Of a stretch of 41,654 bases of DNA, positions 27,271 through 36,405 are shown in pieces (the stretch's first letter is position 1; each line of letters begins with the position of its first letter). A program made the position numbers and the translations under genes. The stretch comes from Burkholderiaceae bacterium (GTDB lineage: Bacteria; Pseudomonadota; Gammaproteobacteria; Burkholderiales; Burkholderiaceae_B). The DNA lies in assembly GCA_030728985.1 (NCBI GenBank), contig JANQYI010000028.1, positions 38,686-80,339 on the forward strand, read 5' to 3'. The notes under the pieces are model-generated. The model saw nothing but the letters and a program-made list of their open reading frames with translations. It did no database searches and was not told where the DNA came from.

Positions 27271-27891
27271 ATGTCAAAGAATAGCGCAGACCAGCTTCGG
27301 ATGCGGCTTCGCAGCAAGCGCGAGGCCACTCCTGTTGCCGAACGCCAACAAGCGAGCGTTTTACTTTGTGCTGAGTTAAGGCGTTGGTTCGACGCACGCA
27401 GCGCGTCCCGACACACTCTTGGACACACGGCACCTGAAATAGTTGCTGGATTTTGGCCATTGGACAACGAGCCCGACCTCAGGCCTGTTTATGAGTACTT
27501 ACACACCCAAGGCTTTATCGTCGCACTACCCATCGTTATCAAAAAACAGTCACCGCTTGAGTTTCATGCCTGGCGCCCAACCGACACCTTAAAACCAGGC
27601 GCCTTTGGCGTTTTGGAGCCCGTCCGCGGTGAACAACGAATACCTGATGTTTTACTGGTTCCGACCCTTGGCTTTACCGACCAAGGCGCACGCCTCGGTT
27701 ACGGAGGAGGTTTTTATGACCGCACCCTCGCCCATCTGAACGAGGCAGGCAAAAACTTCTTAGCGCTTGGTATCGCCTGGGACCAGGCTCGGATCGAAGA
27801 ACACGCCGGTTATCAGCCTCAAGCTCACGACTATCCGCTCGATGCCATCCTCACGCCCAGCGGCTGGACGCAAGCCCCGCCCGCCCTTTAA
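27271..27891 (+). CDS. 5-formyltetrahydrofolate cyclo-ligase
   Basis: 206 residues. It converts 5-formyl-THF to 5,10-methenyl-THF with ATP, clearing a folate inhibitor of one-carbon enzymes. Basic N-terminal segment R-M-R-L-R-S-K-R-E for ATP phosphate, and the signature L-G-Y-G-G-G-F-Y-D-R-T-L near 147-158, preceded by V-P-T-L-G-F. No strong ribosome binding site before ATG 27271. It faces metF, another folate gene, with only five bases between the two stops. Often called fau, ygfA or MTHFS. Confidence 0.92.
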   Translation: MSKNSADQLRMRLRSKREATPVAERQQASVLLCAELRRWFDARSASRHTLGHTAPEIVAGFWPLDNEPDLRPVYEYLHTQGFIVALPIVIKKQSPLEFHAWRPTDTLKPGAFGVLEPVRGEQRIPDVLLVPTLGFTDQGARLGYGGGFYDRTLAHLNEAGKNFLALGIAWDQARIEEHAGYQPQAHDYPLDAILTPSGWTQAPPAL

Positions 27892-27896
27892 ACACC

Positions 27897-28742
27897 TTAG
27901 CGAAATAAACCACGCCAAATCGACAGTGTCGCCTCGGCATTGTTGAGCGTGTAGAAATGCAAACCCGGCACGCCATTGTCGAGCAAGGTTTCACACAGAC
28001 GCGTCACGACCTCGGTACCAAACGCCCGGATCGACTCCTTGTCGTCTCCCATCTCCGCCAAACGCAAACGAATCCAGCGTGGCACCTCTGCACCGCACAT
28101 TTCCGAAAACCGCATTAACTGCGTGTAATTGGTGATGGGCATGATGCCAGGCACAATGGGGATATCGATCCCTTTGGCTTGAACACGATCGACAAAATCA
28201 AAATACGCCTCGGCATTAAAAAAATACTGCGTGATCGCGCTATTCGCTCCCGCACGGACCTTGTGAATAAAGTGCGCGAGATCTTTTTCAGGACCTGCGG
28301 CTTGAGGATGCATCTCGGGATAGGCCGCGACCTCGATATGAAACCAGTCACCCGTTTCCTGGCGAATAAATTCCACCAAATCGCTCGCATGATGGAGCGC
28401 ACCCGCCGAGCTCGCCCCCATTCCAGAGGGCATATCACCCCGCAAGGCAACAATCCTCCGCACACCTTCGTCACGATAACGCTGAAGCAACGCCTTGAGC
28501 TCCTCGCGAGACGAACCGATGCACGACAAATGAGGCGCCGCATCACAGCCCAGCCCGCGCATTGTCCGTACCGTGTCGAGCGTACCGTCGCGTGTCGAGC
28601 CGCCCGCACCAAACGTCACACTGACGTAGTGTGGCTCGATCACGAGCATTTGTTTGGCGCCATCAACGAGCCGTTGCTGGGCAACGGCATCTCGCGGAGG
28701 GAAAAATTCGAGGCTAAACGCCGGCGTCAAAGAGGAAATCAT
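27897..28742 (-). CDS. metF: 5,10-methylenetetrahydrofolate reductase
   Basis: 281 residues (E. coli MetF 296). It reduces methylene-THF to methyl-THF with NADH and FAD, supplying methyl groups for methionine. The start of the barrel, F-S-L-E12-F-F-P-P-R, carries the catalytic Glu; V-T-F-G-A-G-G-S-T-R near 42 and L-R-G-D-M-P near 99 are flavin and folate motifs; P-G-I-M-P-I lies near 179. ATG 28742 overlaps the stop of the small membrane-protein gene (ATGA). It is the third gene of the riboswitch-controlled ahcY operon. Confidence 0.96.
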   Translation of the reverse strand: MISSLTPAFSLEFFPPRDAVAQQRLVDGAKQMLVIEPHYVSVTFGAGGSTRDGTLDTVRTMRGLGCDAAPHLSCIGSSREELKALLQRYRDEGVRRIVALRGDMPSGMGASSAGALHHASDLVEFIRQETGDWFHIEVAAYPEMHPQAAGPEKDLAHFIHKVRAGANSAITQYFFNAEAYFDFVDRVQAKGIDIPIVPGIMPITNYTQLMRFSEMCGAEVPRWIRLRLAEMGDDKESIRAFGTEVVTRLCETLLDNGVPGLHFYTLNNAEATLSIWRGLFR

Positions 28743-29077
28743 TGTTGAATCAGGCTCGTCAAAAACCCGGAGATCACACTATAAAAAAGCGCTCCGCCGA
28801 CCGCCCACCAAAAACCATTGACCTGAAAACCCTTCAGAATAGAGCCGGCGAACCAGAACATCAGCGCGTTGATCACGAGTAAAAATAGACCGAGCGTCAC
28901 AATCGTGATGGGCAAGGTCAATAAAATAAGAATGGGTTTGACCAACATATTGATCAAACCCAAGACAAGCGCGGCGAACATGGCAGACCAGAAACTGGAC
29001 ACCACGATCCCAGGCAAGATGTAGGCCACAATCAGCAGCGTCACCGCGTTCAGTATCCAGACTAACAATAAAGTCAT
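28739..29077 (-). CDS. YvlD-like four-helix membrane protein (phage-holin superfamily IV annotation)
   Basis: 112 residues with four hydrophobic segments (about 3-22, 28-46, 52-76, 88-108), a Asn-x-x-x-K-P-I-L motif after helix 2, and a short polar loop K-G-F-Q-V-N-G before the last helix: the pattern of the PF04020 family, often labelled phage holin although no phage context is needed. AGGA precedes ATG 29077. It lies between ahcY and metF, overlapping metF by four bases, and is cotranscribed under the SAH riboswitch. No function in the methyl cycle is established. Confidence 0.82.
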   Translation of the reverse strand: MTLLLVWILNAVTLLIVAYILPGIVVSSFWSAMFAALVLGLINMLVKPILILLTLPITIVTLGLFLLVINALMFWFAGSILKGFQVNGFWWAVGGALFYSVISGFLTSLIQQ

Positions 29078-29119
29078 GACAATCCTCGGTGAGCACTACA
29101 GTGGGCCCAAAACAACCTA

Positions 29120-30535
<1,416 letters not shown>

Positions 30536-30622
30536 GTCTTTAAGCTCCGGTAGGCCTGCGGAACAACGATCGAACGGCTGTGTTTAGAGCACCACCGCAA
30601 TCGCTGCCTGACAGGATTGGGT

Positions 30623-30712
30623 GAGCGCTGTTAAAGTCGACGCATGGCCGACGGTAACGTGGAAGCTTTTGAGCCTGGCGGGATGATACCCGTCGCAACG
30701 CTCCTCAAAAGC
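30623..30712 (-). promoter_or_regulatory. S-adenosylhomocysteine (SAH) riboswitch
   Basis: Read on the minus strand, a 9-bp P1 stem forms between 30704-30712 (GCTTTTGAG) and 30665-30673 (CTCAAAAGC). Directly after the first P1 arm comes GAGCGTTGCGACGG, and P2 closes through CCGTC/GACGG-like arms to C-C-A-G-G-C-T-C. Downstream, CAGCGCTC (30623-30630) pairs with GAGCGTTG (30696-30703) as the eight-base P4 pseudoknot with one G-U. These conserved blocks (GAGGAGCG, GCGACGG, CCAGGCTC, AGCGCTCACC) and the position before ahcY match the known SAH riboswitch class closely. It binds SAH and discriminates against SAM. Confidence 0.93.
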
Positions 30713-30718
30713 ACAGCC

Positions 30719-30743
30719 ATTGTAGCCCGTTTTCCAGCCTGCG
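30719..30743 (-). promoter_or_regulatory. Candidate promoter of the ahcY operon
   Basis: TACAAT on the minus strand (30724-30719) is a five-of-six match to the sigma-70 -10 box and lies seven bases before the first base of riboswitch P1 (30712), placing the expected transcript start exactly at the aptamer. The -35 side is poor: TTCGCA lies 15 bases upstream of it (30745-30740). Confidence 0.5.
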
Positions 30744-30781
30744 AACAGGGTTAACCCGACAACCCTGAAAAACCTAAGCCT

Positions 30782-31576
30782 TTACTGCACAGGGAGATGT
30801 AAGGCCACAATATCATTCTTAGGATCGCCATGAAAAGGATACCGCGTGCGCACAAGCGGGTCATGCCCCGGGATGATGTGCTCTGGCGAAGCCGCAGCCG
30901 CACGTAAAGTCGCATAACCCGCCACCATATCGCCCACATGAAACACAATCGGAAACGGCGAGGGTCTTTCCATATTTTCATAAAAATGGCTTGCATCCGA
31001 AGCCAGTACCACCCAACCGCGCGCAGTATGTACTCGCAAAGACTGCAAGCCTTTGGTGTGGCCACCGATCTTAATCAGCTCAATACCTGGCGCCAAGTCA
31101 ACACGCCCCTGGTGAAAATACACCCGCTCCGCGTAAACCCTTCGCACCAAACTCACCACATCCTCCACATCGTACGCATGGCGAAACAATCCATGGCACA
31201 TGTGCTTGCCGCAAGCGTAATCAAGCTCATCCTCCTGGACATGAAATCGCGCGTTCGGCAGCAAGTCGATATTGCCCGCATGGTCATAATGCAAGTGGGT
31301 CAGCACAACATCCTCGATGTCCTCGGGCGCAAGACCCAGCAGTGAAAGCGCTTGGATCGGACAGCGCAACAGCGTACGACCGCGCTCTTTGGCCTGGCGT
31401 GCGTTAAAACCTGTATCCACCAAGATGTTGCGTTGCCCGTCGCGAATGAGCCATACAAAATAATCCATGGGCATCGGCTCGTCATGCGGATCCTGAGCGA
31501 TGAAGTTTTCGCGCCGCATGCGCTGCTGAATCGTCGCGTAACGCAACGCGTAAATCTCGTACTGAGGCAGGCTCAT
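30782..31576 (-). CDS. Metallo-beta-lactamase fold hydrolase, N-acyl-homoserine-lactonase family
   Basis: 264 residues. The dinuclear zinc site is complete: His94-x-His96-x-Asp98-His99, His173, Asp194 (A-S-D-A-S-H) and His238 (P-G-H-D). Overall length, the long N-terminal part before H-L-H-Y-D-H and the S-D-A-S-H-F-Y-E-N segment are like AttM/AiiB-type lactonases, which open homoserine-lactone quorum signals. Many proteins with this annotation act on other lactones or esters, so activity is uncertain. AAGGAAAA lies eight bases before ATG 31576. It is divergent from a carboxymuconolactone-decarboxylase-like gene, which also suggests lactone chemistry. Confidence 0.82.
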   Translation of the reverse strand: MSLPQYEIYALRYATIQQRMRRENFIAQDPHDEPMPMDYFVWLIRDGQRNILVDTGFNARQAKERGRTLLRCPIQALSLLGLAPEDIEDVVLTHLHYDHAGNIDLLPNARFHVQEDELDYACGKHMCHGLFRHAYDVEDVVSLVRRVYAERVYFHQGRVDLAPGIELIKIGGHTKGLQSLRVHTARGWVVLASDASHFYENMERPSPFPIVFHVGDMVAGYATLRAAAASPEHIIPGHDPLVRTRYPFHGDPKNDIVALHLPVQ

Positions 31577-31611
31577 TATTTTTCCTTATAGACATCAACA
31601 ATGAATCGCGC

Positions 31612-31641
31612 TTGACACAGGTGAAGACAAACGCTGACAAT
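31612..31641 (+). promoter_or_regulatory. Candidate sigma-70 promoter of the decarboxylase-like gene
   Basis: TTGACA at 31612-31617 is a perfect -35 box; GACAAT at 31636-31641 (four of six to TATAAT) follows with an 18-base spacer. The expected start near 31648 leaves a leader of about 65 bases before ATG 31714. Confidence 0.45.
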
Positions 31642-31713
31642 CAAGACCAATCGTGGCATTAGTTACACGTTTTACTTTATTTACTTTTGATCATACTGAT
31701 TCTGGAGCCTGAC

Positions 31714-32214
31714 ATGTCTGCTAAAAGCGAAACCGCTCAATTATTTAAAGACGGCCTGGCCGTTCGTCGCGCCGTTCTCGGTGCCGATTACGTGGACGGC
31801 TCCATTGCCAAAGCCAACGACTTCACGATGGCCTTCCAGCACATCACCACCGAGTGGTGCTGGGGCTACGCCTGGACCCGTGACGGTCTGAGCCGCAAGA
31901 CGCGCAGCATGCTCAACCTGGCCATGTTGACCGCATTGAACCGCTCTGCTGAAATCAAACTGCACGTCAAAGGCGCGCTAGCCAACGGCGTCACCGTCGA
32001 AGAAATCAAAGAAGTCCTGCTGCACGCAACCGTCTACTGTGGCATCCCCGCTGGTTTGGATGCATTCAAGGCCGCCAACCAAGTGCTCGAAGAGGAAGGC
32101 GCATATACCAAAGCAGCCGCCAAAGCCGCCAAGAAAAAAGTCGCTGCCAAAAAAGCGCCTGCAAAGAAAGCACCCGCCAAAAAAGTAGCCGCAAAAAAGG
32201 CAGTTAAGAAATGA
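31714..32214 (+). CDS. Carboxymuconolactone decarboxylase family protein with histone-H1-like tail
   Basis: 166 residues from ATG 31714 (GGAG nine to twelve bases upstream; the longer frame from 31687 lacks a site). Residues 1-128 are a PcaC-type CMD domain: T-E-W-C-W-G-Y near 45, R-D-G-L-S-R-K-T-R-S-M-L-N-L, H-V-K-G-A-L-A-N-G-V-T-V-E-E-I-K-E-V-L-L and Y-C-G-I-P-A-G. There is no AhpD-type C-x-x-C, so a decarboxylase or lactonase-like role is more likely than peroxidase. Residues 132-166 are almost only Ala, Lys, Pro and Val (A-K-K-A-P-A-K-K repeats), like AlgP or bacterial H1 proteins, probably binding nucleic acid. It overlaps the next gene by ATGA. Confidence 0.85.
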   Translation: MSAKSETAQLFKDGLAVRRAVLGADYVDGSIAKANDFTMAFQHITTEWCWGYAWTRDGLSRKTRSMLNLAMLTALNRSAEIKLHVKGALANGVTVEEIKEVLLHATVYCGIPAGLDAFKAANQVLEEEGAYTKAAAKAAKKKVAAKKAPAKKAPAKKVAAKKAVKK

Positions 32215-33125
32215 GCGCCTTGCCCACAATCGGTTTTGTAGGCTTGGGCAGCATGGGATGGCCGATGGCCTCTCTGCTGCACAAAGCAGGCTACCCGCTC
32301 CAAGTCATCGACGCCTCGAAAGAACGTGCACAAGCCTTTGCCAAGGAAATCGGTGGCACTATCGCCGCCTCCAACCGCGCACTGGCTGCCGCCTCCGAGC
32401 TCATCATCACCATCCTGCCCACCAGTAACATCGTCGATGCTGTCCTAAACGGCCCTGATGGTCTACTGGCAGGTCTGCGTCCAGGCTCAGTCGTCATCGA
32501 CATGACCTCAGGTGTGCCCACCATCACTCGCACCCTGGCCGAGCAGGTCTACGCGGCCAAAGGCCATCTGGTCGACGCACCCGTTTCAGGTGGCGTACCA
32601 CGCGCCAAGACAGGCGAACTCGCGATTATGTTTGGTGGTAGCTCCGAGCTGCTTGAGCGTGTGCGCCCAGTATTAGCATGCATGGGCACTTCGATTACGC
32701 CGACTGGAGACGTCGGCTCTGCGCATGCGATGAAAGCACTGAACAACCTGGTATCTGCGGGCGGATTTTTGATCGGCGTCGAAGCACTGCTGATCGGCAA
32801 ACGCTTTGGTCTGGATCCCTCTGCCATGGTCGACGTGCTGAACTCTTCGACGGGGATGAACAACTCCACACAGAAGAAATTCAAACAGTTCGTCTTGTCA
32901 GGCAAGTACAACGCAGGCTTTGGTCTGGACCTGATGGTCAAAGACCTGAGCATTGCGCTGGGTATCGGTCGCGACACCAACACCCCGACACCTTTTTCAT
33001 CGTTGTGTCGTGAAATGTGGGCCTCATGCGCACAAATGCTCGGACCCGGCCAGGATCATACGGCAATTGCCAAGTTGTCCGAAGCCTTAGCAGGTGATAC
33101 GTTGTCGGAAAAGAAAGAAAGTTAG
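32211..33125 (+). CDS. NAD(P)-dependent beta-hydroxyacid dehydrogenase (HIBADH/tartronate-semialdehyde-reductase family)
   Basis: 304 residues. N-terminal cofactor motif G-F-V-G-L-G-S-M-G-W-P-M-A (8-20), substrate motif D-A-P-V-S-G-G-V-P-R-A near 123, and catalytic Lys in A-M-K-A-L-N-N near 173. Members oxidise 3-hydroxyisobutyrate or reduce tartronate semialdehyde, among others; the substrate cannot be set. Translation is coupled to the CMD-like gene by a four-base overlap, so the two likely act together. The last four bases overlap convergent DUF1289. Confidence 0.88.
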   Translation: MSALPTIGFVGLGSMGWPMASLLHKAGYPLQVIDASKERAQAFAKEIGGTIAASNRALAAASELIITILPTSNIVDAVLNGPDGLLAGLRPGSVVIDMTSGVPTITRTLAEQVYAAKGHLVDAPVSGGVPRAKTGELAIMFGGSSELLERVRPVLACMGTSITPTGDVGSAHAMKALNNLVSAGGFLIGVEALLIGKRFGLDPSAMVDVLNSSTGMNNSTQKKFKQFVLSGKYNAGFGLDLMVKDLSIALGIGRDTNTPTPFSSLCREMWASCAQMLGPGQDHTAIAKLSEALAGDTLSEKKES

Positions 33126-33391
33126 GTCTCACCAGGCTTGCGTGGGTAGCCTTCCGCAAGGATCCGCACCCACACAGCCTGTTTTTCCTCGTCAGTCATG
33201 AAGACCCAGTTCGAGACCTCCATGACCGTGCGACCACAGCCACGACACACATCATCAAACAAGGTGGAGCAAATCGCCACGCAGGGTGAGTCTGCTCCCT
33301 TTGAAACATCCTCTGGTGCCTGACCAGAGGCTTGAGATGAAGCACCCTCAGACGCCTCATCCCAGTTTAATGAAGGTGGCTGCGTCGTCAC
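33122..33391 (-). CDS. DUF1289 family protein
   Basis: 89 residues from GTG 33391. Residues 34-80 match the DUF1289 pattern: D-S-P-C-V-A-I-C, then C-R-G-C-G-R-T near 50 and W near 60; the four cysteines suggest an iron-sulfur or zinc site. The N-terminal 30 residues are Ser/Glu/Gln-rich and probably disordered. It begins one base after the metK stop codon, with little room for its own ribosome binding site, so it probably depends on reinitiation. Function is unknown. Confidence 0.8.
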   Translation of the reverse strand: MTTQPPSLNWDEASEGASSQASGQAPEDVSKGADSPCVAICSTLFDDVCRGCGRTVMEVSNWVFMTDEEKQAVWVRILAEGYPRKPGET

Positions 33392-33392
33392 C

Positions 33393-34562
33393 TTAGACTG
33401 ACTTTTTCAATGCAGCAGCCTTGTCCGTCGCTTCCCAGCTGAACTCAGGCTCATTGCGACCAAAGTGACCATAAGCGGCAGTCTTGCTGTAGATCGGGCG
33501 CAACAAGTTGAGCATGTTGACGATGCCTTTGGGACGCAGGTCAAAGTGCTCGCGCACGAGTTTGGACAACTGCTCGTCAGACACCACACCGGTACCGTCA
33601 GTATTCACTGTGATGTTGATAGGCTCTGCCACACCAATCGCGTAGCTCACCTGCACTTCGCACTTGCTCGCCAAGCCAGCAGCCACGATGTTTTTAGCCA
33701 CATAACGTGCAGCGTAAGCAGCCGAACGGTCAACCTTGGAAGGATCCTTGCCGGAGAACGCGCCACCACCGTGACGGCAAGCGCCACCGTAGGTATCAAC
33801 AATGATCTTGCGACCGGTCAGACCGCAATCACCCTGGGGTCCGCCAATCACAAAGCGACCGGTTGGGTTGATCAGGAACTTGGTCTGGGGGGTCAGCAAG
33901 CCTGCTGGAAAACTTGGACGGATGATGTCCTCGATCACGGCTTCGTGGATCGCGGTTTGCGAAATCTCTGGTGCGTGCTGTGTCGACAACACAACCGTAT
34001 CGACCTCGACAGGCTTGCCATCGACGTAACGGAATGTCACCTGCGACTTGGCATCGGGACGCAGCCAAGGCAGGCGGCCGTCTTTGCGCAACTCGCTCTG
34101 ACGCTGCACCAGACGGTGTGCGTACCAGATCGGTGCAGGCATCAAATCAGGCGTTTCGTTACATGCGTAACCAAACATCAAGCCCTGATCGCCCGCGCCT
34201 TGATTGAGATAGTCCTCGGACGTGCGATCCACGCCCTGCGCGATATCGGGAGACTGTTTGTCATAGGCCACCAACACCGCGCAACCTTTGTAATCGATCC
34301 CGTAGTCGGTATTGTCGTAGCCAATACGCTTGATCGTGTCGCGCGCGACCTGGATGTAGTCGACATTGGCGGTGGTGGTGATTTCACCAGCCAACACGAC
34401 CAAGCCTGTGTTGCAAAGCGTTTCAGCCGCGACACGCGCATTGGGGTCTTGGGTAAAGATCGCATCCAACACGGCATCGGAGACCTGGTCGGCGACCTTG
34501 TCTGGATGTCCTTCGGATACAGATTCGGAGGTAAAGAGATAATCGGAAGTCTTTGTAGCCAT
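33393..34562 (-). CDS. metK: S-adenosylmethionine synthetase
   Basis: 389 residues from ATG 34562; GTG 34568 would add two residues but AGGA spacing favours the ATG. It makes SAM from methionine and ATP. Motifs: S-E-G-H-P-D-K (near 16), G-A-G-D-Q-G (near 120), and G-G-G-A-F-S-G-K-D with K-V-D-R-S (near 265-275). It is full length with all signature residues. The leader carries two hairpins and an anti-Shine-Dalgarno-like sequence (34577-34618). DUF1289 follows immediately. Confidence 0.97.
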   Translation of the reverse strand: MATKTSDYLFTSESVSEGHPDKVADQVSDAVLDAIFTQDPNARVAAETLCNTGLVVLAGEITTTANVDYIQVARDTIKRIGYDNTDYGIDYKGCAVLVAYDKQSPDIAQGVDRTSEDYLNQGAGDQGLMFGYACNETPDLMPAPIWYAHRLVQRQSELRKDGRLPWLRPDAKSQVTFRYVDGKPVEVDTVVLSTQHAPEISQTAIHEAVIEDIIRPSFPAGLLTPQTKFLINPTGRFVIGGPQGDCGLTGRKIIVDTYGGACRHGGGAFSGKDPSKVDRSAAYAARYVAKNIVAAGLASKCEVQVSYAIGVAEPINITVNTDGTGVVSDEQLSKLVREHFDLRPKGIVNMLNLLRPIYSKTAAYGHFGRNEPEFSWEATDKAAALKKSV

Positions 34563-34576
34563 GATCACGTCCTAAT

Positions 34577-34618
34577 TCTGGCAAAGCCAGAGGTGAGGTT
34601 AAGGAGGTGCGTTGCACC
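34577..34618 (-). promoter_or_regulatory. Hairpin pair and anti-Shine-Dalgarno-like sequence in the metK leader
   Basis: Minus-strand reading: GGTGC/GCACC hairpin (34614-34618 with 34606-34610, loop of three), then CACCTCCTTAA (34609-34599), identical over nine bases to the 3' end of 16S rRNA, then TCTGGC/GCCAGA (34586-34591 with 34577-34582, loop of three), then the metK site AGGA and ATG 34562. TCCT of the anti-SD-like block can pair with AGGA. No known riboswitch class is recognised. Confidence 0.45.
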
Positions 34619-34761
34619 CCGGACCGACACCTAGATAGACGCTGGATTGGGCGCGACGCTTTAGCGGATTTATTTTTATGTTGACGCAGCATTTCAGCTT
34701 TTGTCCAACACCGTCGCCCCGCAAGTTGTCGGTTAACTCAGCGACTCATTGATTATTTTAA

Positions 34762-34790
34762 GTCAAAACGATAAACAAATGGGCGATAAT
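34762..34790 (+). promoter_or_regulatory. Candidate dapF promoter placing the transcript start at the start codon
   Basis: GATAAT (34785-34790, five of six to TATAAT) with GTCAAA (34762-34767) 17 bases upstream. Transcription would begin near 34796-34798, at ATG 34797, making a leaderless mRNA. The -35 box is only a moderate match. Confidence 0.4.
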
Positions 34791-34796
34791 CCCTAC

Positions 34797-35705
34797 ATGA
34801 TCTGGAACTTCACAAAAATGCATGGCGCCGGTAACGATTTCGTGGTCCTCGATGGGGTACGCCAACCCATCGACATGACCGCCGAACGCGCCCGGGCCCT
34901 GGCCCATCGCCAATTCGGCATTGGTTGCGATCAGATATTGCTGGTCGACACGCCCTCCCATCCCGAGGCAGACTTCCGCTACCGGATTTTTAACGCTGAC
35001 GGCAGCGAGGTCGAACACTGCGGAAATGGCGCGCGCTGCTTCGTCAAGTTCGTCCATGAGCAAAAACTCTCATCGCGCAATCCCTTGCGCGCCGAGATCT
35101 CGACCGGGCTGATTACGCTTGAGGCGCTGCCCAATGGCGAGGTGGTGGTCGACATGGGTCAGACCCGTTTCGTTCCCGAGGCCTTACCCTTTGACGTGAC
35201 AGGTCTTGCGACGCGCACCGAGGGTCAAGACACGCTCTATGCGCTCCCTCTCCAAACGCGTACCGACCTAGGCGAGGTCACTGTCTGGCTCTCGGCCATC
35301 GCGATCGCCAATCCTCATTCTGTACAGGTTGTGGATGATGTGGACACGGCACCCGTGTCCATCGTCGGCCCCTTGATCGAGTCGCATCCGCGTTTCGCGC
35401 GTCGCGTGAACGCCGGTTTTCTCCAAATCGTTGATCGTCACACCGCCCATCTTCGTGTGTATGAACGCGGTGCTGGAGAAACGCTCGCCTGTGGCTCGGG
35501 CGCCTGCGCAGCCATCGCCGCCGGTATTCGACGTGGTCTACTTGATTCGCCGGTACGTGTGCGCACCCATGGCGGCTGGCTCACCATCGCCACCCACGGC
35601 GATCAAATGCGCATGACCGGCCCTGCGACGACTGTTTTTTCCAGCACGATCGATATCGATCGTCTGGTCGCCTCCATTCCCACTTCCTTTAGCACCACGC
35701 CATGA
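34797..35705 (+). CDS. dapF: Diaminopimelate epimerase
   Basis: 302 residues from ATG 34797, giving [15 protein letters not shown] as in the family; the frame is open back to 34749. It epimerises LL- to meso-diaminopimelate for lysine and peptidoglycan without cofactor, using Cys75 (H-C-G-N-G-A-R) and Cys232 (A-C-G-S-G-A-C). There is no Shine-Dalgarno before the start, and a candidate -10 box ends seven bases upstream. It overlaps the DUF484 gene by ATGA, forming the conserved dapF-DUF484-xerC operon. Confidence 0.96.
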   Translation: MIWNFTKMHGAGNDFVVLDGVRQPIDMTAERARALAHRQFGIGCDQILLVDTPSHPEADFRYRIFNADGSEVEHCGNGARCFVKFVHEQKLSSRNPLRAEISTGLITLEALPNGEVVVDMGQTRFVPEALPFDVTGLATRTEGQDTLYALPLQTRTDLGEVTVWLSAIAIANPHSVQVVDDVDTAPVSIVGPLIESHPRFARRVNAGFLQIVDRHTAHLRVYERGAGETLACGSGACAAIAAGIRRGLLDSPVRVRTHGGWLTIATHGDQMRMTGPATTVFSSTIDIDRLVASIPTSFSTTP

Positions 35706-36391
35706 CCGACTCACTGCATCCTCACACTGTCGCCAAGTTTCTTCAGGAGCATCCTGAATTCTTTGTTCAGTATTCGGAGTTGTTTTCCACGCTCGAGGTT
35801 CCTCATCCGCATCAGGCGCGGACGATTTCCTTGGGCGAGCGTCAAATCATGACCTTGCGCGAAAGACTGCGCGATTTTGAATTCAGACTGGCAGACTTGG
35901 TGCGCAACGCTGCTCTCAACGAGATCACCACTGACAAACTCAATCGCTGGTGTGTGCGCATGCTGGGCGAACAATCGACCTTGCGCTTACCCGGCGAAGT
36001 CGCCCTCGGTCTGGCCGAGCAATTCAATCTCCAAGAGGTTGCCTTGCGCGTCTGGGGCCTGGATCTTCCCGCCGAAGGTGTGGGCGCCCCCGTTGATGAG
36101 GAAGTACACACTTACGCCAATAGTCTTGTTAACCCTTACTGCGGCAACGACATCACCCTCACGCCTGCCAGCTGGCTCCACGCCAAGCCAGCTTCGCTTG
36201 CGATTTTGCCCCTGCGTCCGGCCGTCGGTCAGCCCACGTTTGGACTACTTGTCCTGGGCTCGGACGACCCGGAACGCTTCGCACCCGACATGGGTCTGGC
36301 ATTTTTGCAAACCGTCAGCATCCTGGCGAGCTCCGCCCTGTCTCGTCTCAAACCGGCCGGCACAAGCGTGCGCGCCGCTGACGACGCCTGA
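35702..36391 (+). CDS. DUF484 family protein (GAF-like)
   Basis: 229 residues. The N-terminus [12 protein letters not shown] is the hallmark of DUF484, followed by [14 protein letters not shown] and a short coiled coil (about 40-75), then a GAF-like sandwich ending [18 protein letters not shown]. The family is regularly found between dapF and xerC; a molecular function has not been established as far as I know. Coupled to dapF by a four-base overlap; xerC starts 14 bases after its stop. Confidence 0.9.
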   Translation: MTDSLHPHTVAKFLQEHPEFFVQYSELFSTLEVPHPHQARTISLGERQIMTLRERLRDFEFRLADLVRNAALNEITTDKLNRWCVRMLGEQSTLRLPGEVALGLAEQFNLQEVALRVWGLDLPAEGVGAPVDEEVHTYANSLVNPYCGNDITLTPASWLHAKPASLAILPLRPAVGQPTFGLLVLGSDDPERFAPDMGLAFLQTVSILASSALSRLKPAGTSVRAADDA

Positions 36392-36405
36392 AGTCGCTCA
36401 CACCG

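Noticed and set aside
28739..29077. Prophage remnant suggested by the holin label
   Set aside because: No other phage-like gene is present and the gene is embedded in the ahcY-metF operon.
30536..30618. Classical intrinsic terminator as the riboswitch expression platform
   Set aside because: No stem followed by a T-run is visible on the minus strand between the aptamer and ahcY.
34563..34796. Known SAM riboswitch upstream of metK
   Set aside because: I could not match the conserved cores of SAM-I, SAM-II/V, SAM-III or SAM/SAH classes in this leader.
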